Positions 43,750 through 52,338 of a stretch of 64,000 nucleotides of DNA are shown here, one piece after another. This DNA is from Lactonifactor sp. BIOML-A5 (lineage in GTDB: Bacteria > Bacillota > Clostridia > Lachnospirales > Lachnospiraceae). Where the stretch lies: contig NZ_WKYV01000015.1 of the NCBI RefSeq assembly GCF_009677585.1, forward strand, positions 1 through 64,000. The letters run 5' to 3'. Numbering within the stretch: the first letter of the stretch is position 1; every line of letters begins with the position of its first letter. Made by a program: the position numbers and the translations under genes. The notes under the pieces are model-generated. The model was not told the DNA's origin. It was given only the letters and a program-made list of their open reading frames with translations, and searched no databases.

Positions 43750-45155
43750 AGAGTATTAATTTAAATAATTTACCGAGATTTATTGATACTGGTAATAAGG
43801 GAAAAATAAATTGGAAAGAAAGTGTCGGTCACAAAGTAAGCTTCCAATATGGAGATATTAATGACGTATTGGAAATAATAGGATATAATCCTGAAAGAAA
43901 ATCTATTATTATTAAGTATAAAGAAAAGGAATTGAAAATATCTTGTTCACATTTTAAACTATGCAGAATAGGGAAATTATGTGACATTTATAACCAATAT
44001 AAATATAAAATTGGTGAAAGCATAATTACTTATACTGGTAAGATTGAGATTATAAAACAAATTAGAATAAAAACCAGACAATATACAATAAAAGGATATT
44101 TATACAAATGTTTAATAGATAATAATGTAGATAGAATATCTGAATATGATTTATTAAATGGTACAGGCTGTTCAGTATGTAGTAATCATAAAGTTATAAA
44201 AGGAATTAATGATATAGCAACTACTCACCCTTATGCTATTAAATATTTTGTTAATAAAGAAGAAGCTTATTTATATTCTTATGGAAGTGCAAAGCGTATT
44301 TTGTTTAAATGTTCAGAATGTGGGTTTGAAAAACCTATAACAATTAACAAATTAATTCAAAGAGGTTTTTCTTGCCCTAGATGTGGTGATGGTATTTCGT
44401 ACCCAGAAAAATTTATGTTCAGCGTATTAAACCAGTTGCATATAAATTTTGAAATTCAAAAAAGATTCGAATGGAATTATAAAAAGCAGTATGATTTCTA
44501 TTTAATAGATTATAATTGCATTATTGAAACACACGGAGGACAGCATTATTCGTTAGTTTTTGGAAATTATAATGTTAAAAATATTACACTAGAGAATGAA
44601 AAACTTAATGATGAGTTGAAAAAAGAAATGGCTATTAAAAATGGTATCGAAGAAAATTATTATATTCAACTAGATTGTAGTATTTCCAGTTTAGAATGGA
44701 TTAAGAACAGTATATCAAATAGTATAATATCAACTATATTTGATTTATCTAATATTGATTGGTTAAGATGTCATGAATTTGCTTGTTCAAGTAGAGTAAA
44801 AGAAGCTTGTAGTTTATGGAATGAATTTCAAGATATGAAGACAATAACTGAATTAATGAAAATATGTAGACCAACATTGATAAAATACTTGGATCAGGGG
44901 AATAGACTTGAATGGTGTAAATATAATCAAAAAGAAAATATGAGGATTAATGGTAGAAACAATGGGTTGTCAAGGGGAATACCAGTAGAAGTTTTTAATA
45001 ATAAAAATGAATCGCTTGGAGTATATAAATCAGCAAGCGAAGTAAGTAGAATATCATTAAAAAAATTTGGAATAAAACTATCACAAACTGCAATATCTGC
45101 GGTTTGTAGAGGTGAAGCAGATAGCCACAAAGGGTTTAAATTTAAAATAATTTAA
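43743..45155 (+). CDS. Vsr-like homing endonuclease with zinc ribbons (470 aa)
   Basis: Same architecture as the minus-strand enzyme at 7615: CSVC and CSECGFEKP zinc ribbons with the motif GINDIATTHPYAIKYF, then CPRCGDG, the nuclease core DFYL plus IIETHGGQHY, a helix-turn-helix stretch, and a terminal NUMOD/IENR1-like repeat (SKKFGIKLSQTAISAVCRGE has the repeat pattern). AAGGTGA precedes the ATG. It lies right after the methyltransferase gene and would home into that locus. Confidence 0.75.
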   Translation: MLKSINLNNLPRFIDTGNKGKINWKESVGHKVSFQYGDINDVLEIIGYNPERKSIIIKYKEKELKISCSHFKLCRIGKLCDIYNQYKYKIGESIITYTGKIEIIKQIRIKTRQYTIKGYLYKCLIDNNVDRISEYDLLNGTGCSVCSNHKVIKGINDIATTHPYAIKYFVNKEEAYLYSYGSAKRILFKCSECGFEKPITINKLIQRGFSCPRCGDGISYPEKFMFSVLNQLHINFEIQKRFEWNYKKQYDFYLIDYNCIIETHGGQHYSLVFGNYNVKNITLENEKLNDELKKEMAIKNGIEENYYIQLDCSISSLEWIKNSISNSIISTIFDLSNIDWLRCHEFACSSRVKEACSLWNEFQDMKTITELMKICRPTLIKYLDQGNRLEWCKYNQKENMRINGRNNGLSRGIPVEVFNNKNESLGVYKSASEVSRISLKKFGIKLSQTAISAVCRGEADSHKGFKFKII

Positions 45156-45197
45156 ATTTACTGGAAGATAAAACAGCTTAGAAAGGGAGGTAGAACA

Positions 45198-45425
45198 ATG
45201 GAAGTTAAATTGACTTATAAAGGTATGGATAGTTGGAGTAGACCAGTATATGAAGACGAAAACGGCACGTTATGGAAAGATGTAGATCCTAGAAAGCATA
45301 GAGAGCCGGATTTATGTACAAGTGTATATAATGCGTTTGATGGCGAACCTGATACAAACATGAAGTATATGAATAAATATGAATACGCTGAGTTGGTATT
45401 TATTCCTGAACGTGTTACATGGTAA
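45198..45425 (+). CDS. Conserved small phage/plasmid protein (75 aa)
   Basis: ATG with AAAGGGAGG upstream. The segment LCTSVYNAFDGEPDTNMKYM and the end FIPERVTW are typical of a small protein found next to replication genes in Firmicute phages and plasmids. Function unknown. Confidence 0.7.
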   Translation: MEVKLTYKGMDSWSRPVYEDENGTLWKDVDPRKHREPDLCTSVYNAFDGEPDTNMKYMNKYEYAELVFIPERVTW

Positions 45426-45460
45426 AACCAAAGGAAAACTTTTGACAACGGAGGTAATAA

Positions 45461-46225
45461 TTGAAGAATAAAAACAGAATTGGAGAAATAAAGCCAAATA
45501 ATCAAGGTACTTTAATGAAAATCATAGAGGATAATAATTCAACTATTGTTGTAGAATTTCAAGACAAATATAAACATAAAGTTAAAACGACATATACAAA
45601 TTTTAGAAGCGGAGAAATAAAAAATCCATATGATAAAACACATTGTAATGTTGGATATGTTGGAGTAGGAGTATATAAAACCACTCTTGAAAACGGAAAG
45701 CATCCACAATCTTATATAATATGGAATGCAGTTATTGAAAGATGTTACAAAGTATCACTAAAAGATAAATATCCTGCTTATTTTGGAATCTGTACAGTTT
45801 GTAAAGAGTGGCTTAATTATCAAAATTTTGCAAAATGGTATGATAATAATTTTTATCAAGTCGGAACAGAAAGAATGCATCTTGATAAAGATATTTTATC
45901 ACCAGGGAATAAAATTTACTCACCTAACACATGTTTGTTGGTACCACAAAGAATAAATATGCTTTTATTCAACAAACCAAACAAAAGAGGATTGCCAAAT
46001 GGGATATCAAAAACAAAATATGGATATTCTGCAACATATAATAGTTTAAGATTAGGAAATTTCAAGACATTAGATGATGCATTTTTACATTATGCAAAAG
46101 CAAAAGAAGAGAAAATTCAAGAAGTAGCAGAAGAATATAGGAAATATATACCTTATAAATTATACATAGCCTTAAAAGAATATAGGGTTTTACTTGAAAA
46201 TGATAAAAATTATATAGCAAATTAA
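45461..46225 (+). CDS. HNH/AP2-type homing endonuclease (254 aa)
   Basis: TTG start, GGAGG 6 bases upstream. The middle has the phage HNH pattern: YIIWNAVIERCYKVSLKDKY, CTVCKEWLNYQNFAKWYDNN, then MHLDKDILSPGNKIYSPNTC and PQRINMLLF. The C-terminus (GISKTKYGYSATYNSLRLGN) looks like an AP2-like DNA-binding unit. It lies free-standing before the sliding clamp gene. Confidence 0.75.
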   Translation: MKNKNRIGEIKPNNQGTLMKIIEDNNSTIVVEFQDKYKHKVKTTYTNFRSGEIKNPYDKTHCNVGYVGVGVYKTTLENGKHPQSYIIWNAVIERCYKVSLKDKYPAYFGICTVCKEWLNYQNFAKWYDNNFYQVGTERMHLDKDILSPGNKIYSPNTCLLVPQRINMLLFNKPNKRGLPNGISKTKYGYSATYNSLRLGNFKTLDDAFLHYAKAKEEKIQEVAEEYRKYIPYKLYIALKEYRVLLENDKNYIAN

Positions 46226-46249
46226 TACAAACCAGGAGGAAAACAAAAA

Positions 46250-47410
46250 ATGAAAATTAATATCGATATGAAAGACTTTAAGGAAATGACAGAAAAGGTA
46301 TTACCATCAGTTGTTAAAAAATCAAGTGTACCAATTTTAGAAACTGTATTGTTATATACAGAACATGGAAAATTAAACATGGTAGCTACAGATTTTGAAA
46401 CGGAATTAAGAGTATTCCAACACGCAAACATTATATCAGATGGAAAATGTTGTATTCATCACGATGACATAAAGCAGATTATCAAATTAAAGGCAGATGC
46501 AATCACGCTTGAATATGACGAAGAAGCACATAAAATAATTGTAAATACAGATAAGAAAACAGTCACAAACACAAATAATCAAGGCACAGAAGACTTTCCA
46601 CGATTTGTATATAGTATGGTGCAAGCTGCCTATACTACATCAGGCAATAATTTATTAGAAACACTTGAAAAGTTATCATATTATATATCAAAAGATGATG
46701 TTAATAAATTGATGAATTGCTATTGTCTTGACTTAAAAAAGAATAGAATTGCTGCGCTTGATGGGCATAGAATAGGTGTTAAACACATCAGAGAAGGCAT
46801 TAATACAGAGAATGAAGCAACTGAAATACTTTTACATAGTAGCGTTTATCCTAAACTTAAAAAGTGCCTTAAAACGGACAATAACGTTACTATTAGCACT
46901 TGTGAATCTGACATAAAATCAGGACTTACCGTTATATCTGGAATTGGATTTGAAATGGCAACAAGGAATGTAGAAGGTGTATATTTTAAACTTGACAATA
47001 TGTTAATGAATAAATACGATCTGAAAATGTGCAAATTGAACACAAAAGAATTAATGGAAGTATCTAAGTATAATGTGGACTTGTTAAAAGATGGAAAGAA
47101 ACCAATGGTATTTTATAATAATAATGGTAGCATGGTTTCATATGCAATCGGAACAAAAGGTGAGTCAATGGATATTTTAGAAACAGAAGAAAACAATACA
47201 GAAGCAGATTTTACAATTGCTTTCAATCCTACCTTCTTGGTGGAATTATGCAGAACTATTGATACAGACGTTTTAGAAGTTGGTTTCACAAATCCAAAGG
47301 CTCCTATGATGGTATATGGAAAAGAGTATGATTTCTTAATATTACCTGTAAACATTAGAGACAATAATATTGTAAATAACATTAAAAAATTATTGGAGAA
47401 GGCAGCTTAA
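46250..47410 (+). CDS. dnaN: DNA polymerase III beta-clamp-like protein
   Basis: 386 residues. Three clamp-like domains: MKINIDMKDFKEMTEKVLPS at the start, CIHHDDIKQIIKL and DLKKNRIAALDGHRIGV in the middle, and the C-terminal end with LILPVNIRD, the usual clamp terminus. AGGAGG precedes the ATG. It would tether a polymerase to phage DNA. A phage-coded clamp implies a partly autonomous replisome. Confidence 0.85.
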   Translation: MKINIDMKDFKEMTEKVLPSVVKKSSVPILETVLLYTEHGKLNMVATDFETELRVFQHANIISDGKCCIHHDDIKQIIKLKADAITLEYDEEAHKIIVNTDKKTVTNTNNQGTEDFPRFVYSMVQAAYTTSGNNLLETLEKLSYYISKDDVNKLMNCYCLDLKKNRIAALDGHRIGVKHIREGINTENEATEILLHSSVYPKLKKCLKTDNNVTISTCESDIKSGLTVISGIGFEMATRNVEGVYFKLDNMLMNKYDLKMCKLNTKELMEVSKYNVDLLKDGKKPMVFYNNNGSMVSYAIGTKGESMDILETEENNTEADFTIAFNPTFLVELCRTIDTDVLEVGFTNPKAPMMVYGKEYDFLILPVNIRDNNIVNNIKKLLEKAA

Positions 47411-47447
47411 CAGCTGTCTTTTTACATTAAGAATGGAGGAAAAAGAA

Positions 47448-47636
47448 ATGGAAAATCAGATAGAAAAGTTTATTGCAGAAACTGAATTAAAAATTGCAGA
47501 TGATGCAGAAATAGAAAGGCTTTATAACAAAAATATTCAAATTTCTTTGGATGGTGAATATTGCTTAATTCCCTTCGGTGCTGATGAATGGTATACAATT
47601 GTAGACGCGCTAGAACATATTAAAGAGAATATATAG
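47448..47636 (+). CDS. Hypothetical protein (62 aa)
   Basis: The ATG at 47448 lies 8 bases after GGAGG; an upstream ATG at 47433 overlaps the ribosome site. Acidic helical protein ending WYTIVDALEHIKENI. No family recognised. Confidence 0.55.
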   Translation: MENQIEKFIAETELKIADDAEIERLYNKNIQISLDGEYCLIPFGADEWYTIVDALEHIKENI

Positions 47637-47671
47637 AAAGGTGGAATAGTAATTAATATATAAAAACAATT

Positions 47672-47718
47672 TTATAGCCTAGAAGCTATTTGAAATATAA
47701 TAGTTTTTAGGCTATAAT
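47672..47718 (+). promoter_or_regulatory. Promoter with flanking 10-bp inverted repeat
   Basis: TTGAAA (47690-47695), 17-bp spacer and TATAAT (47713-47718). TTATAGCCTA (47672-47681) and TAGGCTATAA (47708-47717) are perfect inverted repeats; the right copy covers the -10 box. Probable autoregulation by the XRE protein encoded downstream. Confidence 0.75.
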
Positions 47719-47758
47719 ATATCTTGTAAGTTATTAATATACGAGAGGAGTAATTTAT

Positions 47759-47971
47759 ATGCTTAGTATAAGCGAAAAATTAGAAATCGTTTTGAAGCGT
47801 GAAGGTGTAACAAAAAAAGAACTTGCCGATAAGCTGGGAACCTCACAACCAAACGTTTCTAAGAAGTTTAAATATAATGATTGGAGAGAGTCTGATATAA
47901 AAGAAATATGCAGGGCTATTGGTATAGAAAGCGAAACGGTTTTTAAATTATCAGATGGTACAATAGTATAA
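47759..47971 (+). CDS. XRE-type helix-turn-helix regulator (70 aa)
   Basis: Helix-turn-helix at residues 18-50 (TKKELADKLGTSQPNVSKKF), then NDWRESDIKEICRAIGIE. GAGGAG precedes the ATG. It has its own promoter with an inverted-repeat operator and its own terminator. Its C-terminal 55 residues are closely related to the tail of the neighbouring GIY-YIG protein. Confidence 0.85.
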   Translation: MLSISEKLEIVLKREGVTKKELADKLGTSQPNVSKKFKYNDWRESDIKEICRAIGIESETVFKLSDGTIV

Positions 47972-47976
47972 AGGAC

Positions 47977-48014
47977 AATAACCAGTATGGAATAATATTT
48001 ACCTACTGGTTATT
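47977..48014 (+). terminator. Terminator after the XRE gene
   Basis: AATAACCAGTA and TACTGGTTATT, 11-bp stem, followed by TTAT. Confidence 0.7.
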
Positions 48015-48020
48015 TTATAC

Positions 48021-48049
48021 TTGACAAATTAACTTGTAGGTTATATAAT
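48021..48049 (+). promoter_or_regulatory. Consensus SigA promoter
   Basis: TTGACA (48021-48026), 17-bp spacer and TATAAT (48044-48049), a perfect consensus. It drives the GIY-YIG-XRE gene. Confidence 0.85.
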
Positions 48050-48074
48050 GTACTTACAAGGAAAGGAGAAGCAC

Positions 48075-48611
48075 ATGAGAAATTATAAAATATATGTACA
48101 CATCAATAAAAGTAATAAGAAAATGTATATAGGACAGACAGGACAGGAAATAGAGAAAAGATTTGCTAAAGATGGAGCAGGATATAAGAATTGTAAATAT
48201 TTTAGTAAGGCAATTCAAAAATATGGTTGGAATAATTTTGAACACATTATCTTAATGGATAATTTAACCAAGAGCGAAGCAGATATTATAGAAGAGGCTT
48301 TAATCAAAAAATACAATACAACATCAGAATGCTATGGCTATAATACAAAAATTGGTAATTACAATATAGTGAATACAGTGCATAAGAAGAATACTTCTAA
48401 AAATAACACATCTGATAAAATCAGAAAAATATTAGAAATCAGAAATATTACACAAGTAGGTTTGTCACAAAAGTTAGGAATAGAACAGCCAACATTATCA
48501 AAGAAAATTAAAATGGATAATTGGAGAGAGTCAGATTTGCAAGAAATAGCAAGTGCTTGCGATTGTCAGTTTGAAAACTTTTTCATCTTGGATAATGGAG
48601 AAAAGATTTAA
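48075..48611 (+). CDS. GIY-YIG nuclease fused to an XRE domain (178 aa)
   Basis: ATG 48075 with AAAGGAG upstream (an ATG at 48048 lies at the promoter -10 and cannot be used). Residues 4-95: KIYVHI and YIGQT, then the conserved Arg in EIEKRF and Glu in IIEEAL, a GIY-YIG nuclease. Residues 115-178 form an XRE helix-turn-helix (ITQVGLSQKLGIEQPTLSKK, DNWRESDLQEI), clearly homologous to the separate XRE protein at 47759. The fusion probably lets the nuclease bind the same operator. Confidence 0.8.
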   Translation: MRNYKIYVHINKSNKKMYIGQTGQEIEKRFAKDGAGYKNCKYFSKAIQKYGWNNFEHIILMDNLTKSEADIIEEALIKKYNTTSECYGYNTKIGNYNIVNTVHKKNTSKNNTSDKIRKILEIRNITQVGLSQKLGIEQPTLSKKIKMDNWRESDLQEIASACDCQFENFFILDNGEKI

Positions 48612-48804
48612 GGTAATAAATCTTACAGAGAACCAGAAAATCTCTTATAAACCTTTTCTGGATTGACGGTGGAGCAAGTGCAGTATTGCGAATGGGTAGC
48701 GGTCAATAGGATTTCATAATTAGTTAAAATGCAGCCATGTTTACATGAGAGTTTCAAGCCTCTATAAATGCAGAGAATAACTAAGAGAAAAGGAGGTGAA
48801 AAAG
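48612..48804 (+). other. Upstream region of a TnpB element
   Basis: About 190 bases without a gene between the GIY-YIG-XRE and TnpB genes. It probably holds the left end of the TnpB element. I see no clear hairpin that marks the boundary. Confidence 0.35.
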
Positions 48805-50019
48805 ATAAAGGCACAAAGAACAGAAAGAATAGTGATTAAAAAATCTCATCCGAAATTCAAGGTAATCGACCAACAATGCTTCCATTCAAAGAATTTATAT
48901 AATGAAGCGAATTACACTATCAGACAAAAATTCATATCAGACAGAGAATATATTTCTTACTATGATATGAATAAAGAATTTAAAACGCATGAGAATTACA
49001 AACTTGCATTTAGTCAACCGGCTAATTGTACATTGCGTTTATTGGACAAGAATTGGAAATCCTACTTTGCAGCCATTAAAGATTGGAAAAAGAATCCTTC
49101 AAAGTATCTGGGTATGCCAAAGTTACCGAAATATCTTGATAAAGATGGACGGTTCCCTTGGATGATTCCGAATAATCAATTGATATACGATTATGATAAA
49201 TCCACTATTTATATCAGAAATCGGCTTGTAAATGATTATGATTGGAAATGTAGGTGTTTAGGCAGACCGATTCAGGTAAGGTTTATACCAAAAGGAAGTT
49301 GTTATGTAATGGAAATAATATATGAAATTGAAATATCAGAACAAAATAGAGAATCGAATAATATAGCTGCTATTGATTTAGGAGTTGATAATCTTGTAAC
49401 TATGACAAATAATATCGGATTAAATCCAATTATTATTAACGGCAAGGGAATCAAAAGTATAAATCAATTTTATAACAAGCAATTGGCAAAAGAAAAATCT
49501 CTACTGAAAATCAGACATGGAAAGGACTGGTCAAAGAAATTAGATTCGATTACGTTCAAACGTTTTCAGAGAATTAAAAACTATATGCACAACGCAAGTC
49601 ACTATATTGTCAAGTGGTGCATGGATAATAACATTGATACTCTGGTAATCGGAAAGAATAAGGAATGGAAGCAAGAATCTGGTATGAGCAAGGGAAGTAA
49701 TCAAAAATTTATATCAATCCATTATCAGATGTTATTACAACAACTTAAATATAAGTGTGAAAATGTTGGTATCAATTATACTGAAACAGAAGAAAGTTAT
49801 ACATCAGGAACAAGTTTTCTTGATGGAGAAGAACCTGTTAAACAGAATTATGATAAAAACAGAAGAATCGAAAGAGGATTGTTTAAAAGTAATAACGGAT
49901 TACTTATTAATAGTGATGTAAACGGTTCATTGCAAATTATGAAGAAAGTATTCCCAAATGCGGTTGACCGATATGGGATAGAGGGTGTTCTAACCCCTGT
50001 AGTTATAAATGTAGCGTAA
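48805..50019 (+). CDS. tnpB: TnpB-family protein (RuvC-like), probable AUA start (404 aa)
   Basis: AAAAGGAGGTGA lies 8 bases before ATA 48805; the in-frame GTG at 48796 is part of that ribosome site. RuvC-I is AAIDLGVDNL and RuvC-III is INSDVNGSL. At the RuvC-II place the sequence is DTLVIGKNKEWKQ, not the usual V-x-x-E, so the catalytic Glu may have moved (TEESYTSG follows) or be lost. No tnpA is adjacent and I cannot see a right-end hairpin. It may be a domesticated or solo IS605-type TnpB. Confidence 0.75.
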   Translation: MKAQRTERIVIKKSHPKFKVIDQQCFHSKNLYNEANYTIRQKFISDREYISYYDMNKEFKTHENYKLAFSQPANCTLRLLDKNWKSYFAAIKDWKKNPSKYLGMPKLPKYLDKDGRFPWMIPNNQLIYDYDKSTIYIRNRLVNDYDWKCRCLGRPIQVRFIPKGSCYVMEIIYEIEISEQNRESNNIAAIDLGVDNLVTMTNNIGLNPIIINGKGIKSINQFYNKQLAKEKSLLKIRHGKDWSKKLDSITFKRFQRIKNYMHNASHYIVKWCMDNNIDTLVIGKNKEWKQESGMSKGSNQKFISIHYQMLLQQLKYKCENVGINYTETEESYTSGTSFLDGEEPVKQNYDKNRRIERGLFKSNNGLLINSDVNGSLQIMKKVFPNAVDRYGIEGVLTPVVINVA

Positions 50020-50092
50020 GTTGCATGATTTGCTATAAATGGTTTTGAAAAACCAATAGAAGACGAATTTTAAAGGAACAGAGGAAAAAGAC

Positions 50093-50314
50093 ATGGAGGG
50101 CTTAAAATTTAAATATTTGGCATTTAGTAATATTGAAAAGGATTATAAAGGAATATCTGTTTTCGTTGATGATATAGACATTGCAACTGGCTCTATAAAT
50201 GAAGTTTTGAGCAAATTATCTAAGTTAGACGAAGATGGGGTTATTGCAGATTATGACATTATATCTACAAATAGATATTTTGATTTGTTTATAATCAGAC
50301 TAAAAAGCGGTTGA
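50093..50314 (+). CDS. Hypothetical protein (73 aa)
   Basis: ATG with AACAGAGGAAA upstream. Acidic first half, strand-rich second half. It overlaps the next frame slightly. No family recognised. Confidence 0.5.
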   Translation: MEGLKFKYLAFSNIEKDYKGISVFVDDIDIATGSINEVLSKLSKLDEDGVIADYDIISTNRYFDLFIIRLKSG

Positions 50315-50349
50315 ATGGAAAATTTTATTCGGAAAAGGAGACAAAGAAA

Positions 50350-50577
50350 ATGTGTAAATTAGATGAGAAAAATGGATTATATAATATGGTTAAAAAGTTA
50401 GTAGATGATAAAGGGTTTGAAATGTATTTTGACTCAAATGTAGGTAAAATAACATTGTATTATGAAAAGTTAAAACAAGGTATGAATCCAGAAAGATTAA
50501 AAATTAAAATAGCGGATTATATTGGTAGCCATATGTTAACAGAATCATATAAAACAGTATTAATATATCAATGGTAA
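50350..50577 (+). CDS. Hypothetical protein (75 aa)
   Basis: ATG 50350 with AAAAGGAG 10 bases upstream; a longer frame to 50311 lacks such a site. Mixed basic protein with a MCKLDEKNGLYNMVKKLVDD start. No family recognised. Confidence 0.5.
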   Translation: MCKLDEKNGLYNMVKKLVDDKGFEMYFDSNVGKITLYYEKLKQGMNPERLKIKIADYIGSHMLTESYKTVLIYQW

Positions 50578-50630
50578 TAGTAAATGAAAAATAGATTTTA
50601 TGTCCTATGAGGACAGAAAGTGAGGATATA

Positions 50631-50801
50631 ATGAATATACCTGAATTTAATAATGATATGGAACTTAATCTATATACTGAATTATTACCGTTAGCTTATG
50701 AGGTACAAAAAGCACAAACAGGAGGATTTGTAAGTGGTAAAGGAGCAGAAGAAATAAGAGATAAAATGTATCAGGCAATTAAGGAAGCTAGTATTTTATA
50801 A
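50631..50801 (+). CDS. Hypothetical protein (56 aa)
   Basis: ATG 50631 with GTGAGGATATA upstream. Short, helical and acidic. Part of a train of tiny genes with regular ribosome sites. Confidence 0.5.
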   Translation: MNIPEFNNDMELNLYTELLPLAYEVQKAQTGGFVSGKGAEEIRDKMYQAIKEASIL

Positions 50802-50834
50802 GCCTTTAAAGGCTAGAAAGTGAGGATTAATCAT

Positions 50835-51089
50835 ATGAAAAATAATCTCAAAAACGTAAGAATTACAGGTGGAATGACCGGAGAGTATGAAATTTTCGAG
50901 ACAGATGCGCCACCACAAGTAATAGAAGAGCAGTTAAGAATCTATAGTAATTTAATGGAATCGGGAAAGAAAATAGATCCTTATTCTTTTATTGAGGGGC
51001 TAGGATATTCTGTCAATATCATAGGATGTCAAGATGATGATGATTTAGAAGTAAAGATTGATATGGAATATGATTGTTACGATTATTAG
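50835..51089 (+). CDS. Hypothetical protein (84 aa)
   Basis: ATG 50835 with GTGAGG upstream. Very acidic C-terminus (CQDDDDLEVKIDMEYD). No family recognised. Confidence 0.5.
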   Translation: MKNNLKNVRITGGMTGEYEIFETDAPPQVIEEQLRIYSNLMESGKKIDPYSFIEGLGYSVNIIGCQDDDDLEVKIDMEYDCYDY

Positions 51090-51114
51090 ACCGTTTACAA
51101 GGGAGGACAACAAA

Positions 51115-51384
51115 ATGTACACGCAAGTAAAAACAAATTACCAAGAACCATTATACACGCTCACAGAAGCAGAAAAGCTGATTGATTGGAATCGTCATAA
51201 GGCAACACAGAAACATAAAGCAAAAAGAAACTACTTCATAAAACAGAAACTATCAGGTGTCGCAATGCTATTAATTGGTATTGTTACACCTATTTTATTG
51301 CAAGACATTACACTCTCATTGTTTGCAATTCCCTTTGGTATATTCCTAATGGTAACTAAACAAAAAGTAATGACGCTCAACTAA
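51115..51384 (+). CDS. Small membrane protein (89 aa)
   Basis: ATG 51115 with GGGAGGA upstream. A basic soluble N-terminal half followed by two transmembrane helices at about residues 46-63 and 65-82. No family recognised. Confidence 0.6.
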   Translation: MYTQVKTNYQEPLYTLTEAEKLIDWNRHKATQKHKAKRNYFIKQKLSGVAMLLIGIVTPILLQDITLSLFAIPFGIFLMVTKQKVMTLN

Positions 51385-51409
51385 TTAAATATAGAAAGGA
51401 TTGATTAAA

Positions 51410-51583
51410 ATGAAAATAACAGGAATCAGAATAGATGGAATCAATGTAATACAACAGTATGGACACTATTTATTAAAGAAGGACGATATTGAAATGACTT
51501 GCGATAGTGGAGAATTAAATGAAAGTATACCAGAATTTAAACAATATTATGAGGGAGAAAAACGGAAATTGCAGATGGCATAA
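51410..51583 (+). CDS. Hypothetical protein (57 aa)
   Basis: ATG 51410 with AAAGGATTGATTAAA upstream. Beta-rich start (MKITGIRIDGINVIQQYGHY). No family recognised. Confidence 0.5.
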   Translation: MKITGIRIDGINVIQQYGHYLLKKDDIEMTCDSGELNESIPEFKQYYEGEKRKLQMA

Positions 51584-51600
51584 CAGAAAAGGAGAATATT

Positions 51601-51720
51601 ATGTTTGATACATATTTTGATTTTAAGAAAAACTACTATGCATTATTACTTAGTATATATAAGAATAAGAGTGCCAAAGAGGCATTGATGGCAATGGGGA
51701 TATCACCAGATAATGAATAA
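51601..51720 (+). CDS. Very small protein (39 aa)
   Basis: ATG with AAAAGGAG upstream and good spacing; helical (MFDTYFDFKKNYYALLLSIY). Likely real because of the ribosome site and tight packing with its neighbours. Confidence 0.45.
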   Translation: MFDTYFDFKKNYYALLLSIYKNKSAKEALMAMGISPDNE

Positions 51721-51823
51721 ATTACATATACCGGCTACTGATTGAAGTAGTCGCTGACCTGGAACAATTACAGGTTGATAAATGAAAACGCAATTTCAAT
51801 TGAAAATTATGGAGGGGTTTAAC

Positions 51824-52018
51824 ATGCATGTAGGAGTAAGACAGGCAAAAAGAGAATTAGAGTATGCCAAATATCAGCTTAGCAGCTTAATATCTTTAGT
51901 TTTATATGAAGATACTCATATGTTGACATTGAATAAAAATCGGGCATTATCAAGTATCGAATGTATCATAGAAGTAATGGAAGAATTGAAAGAACTGGTA
52001 GAATCTATTAACGATTAA
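51824..52018 (+). CDS. Helical hypothetical protein (64 aa)
   Basis: ATG 51824 with GGAGGGG upstream. One long and one shorter helix, probably a coiled-coil dimer (ECIIEVMEELKELVE at the end). Confidence 0.5.
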   Translation: MHVGVRQAKRELEYAKYQLSSLISLVLYEDTHMLTLNKNRALSSIECIIEVMEELKELVESIND

Positions 52019-52104
52019 TTTCACATTTCTTTTCTTTTGGTTACGGATTCGCAAAAACAGCTTAGGAAGACACATCTTTAATATGAAAATTGGAGGTCAA
52101 ATGT

Positions 52105-52299
52105 ATGACATTAGAAGAAATTTTAACAGAAATATATAATCAAGGGATGAAGATACAAGTGTACAAAATTCTTCATGCTGCTGTTATGGAGGATTATAAT
52201 AAACTACTTAATGAAAACAGAGAGTGCTCAGCATCTCTTACTGCGATTAAAAAGATAAATAAAGGTAGAAACGAGGCAATTGATGCATTGTGTGATTGA
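52105..52299 (+). CDS. Hypothetical protein (64 aa)
   Basis: ATG 52105 lies 8 bases after GGAGG. Helical and hydrophilic. It ends about 40 bases before the chimeric gene. Confidence 0.5.
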   Translation: MTLEEILTEIYNQGMKIQVYKILHAAVMEDYNKLLNENRECSASLTAIKKINKGRNEAIDALCD

Positions 52300-52338
52300 T
52301 GAAAGATGTCTTTCATGACAATATTGGAGGAAAAGAGA

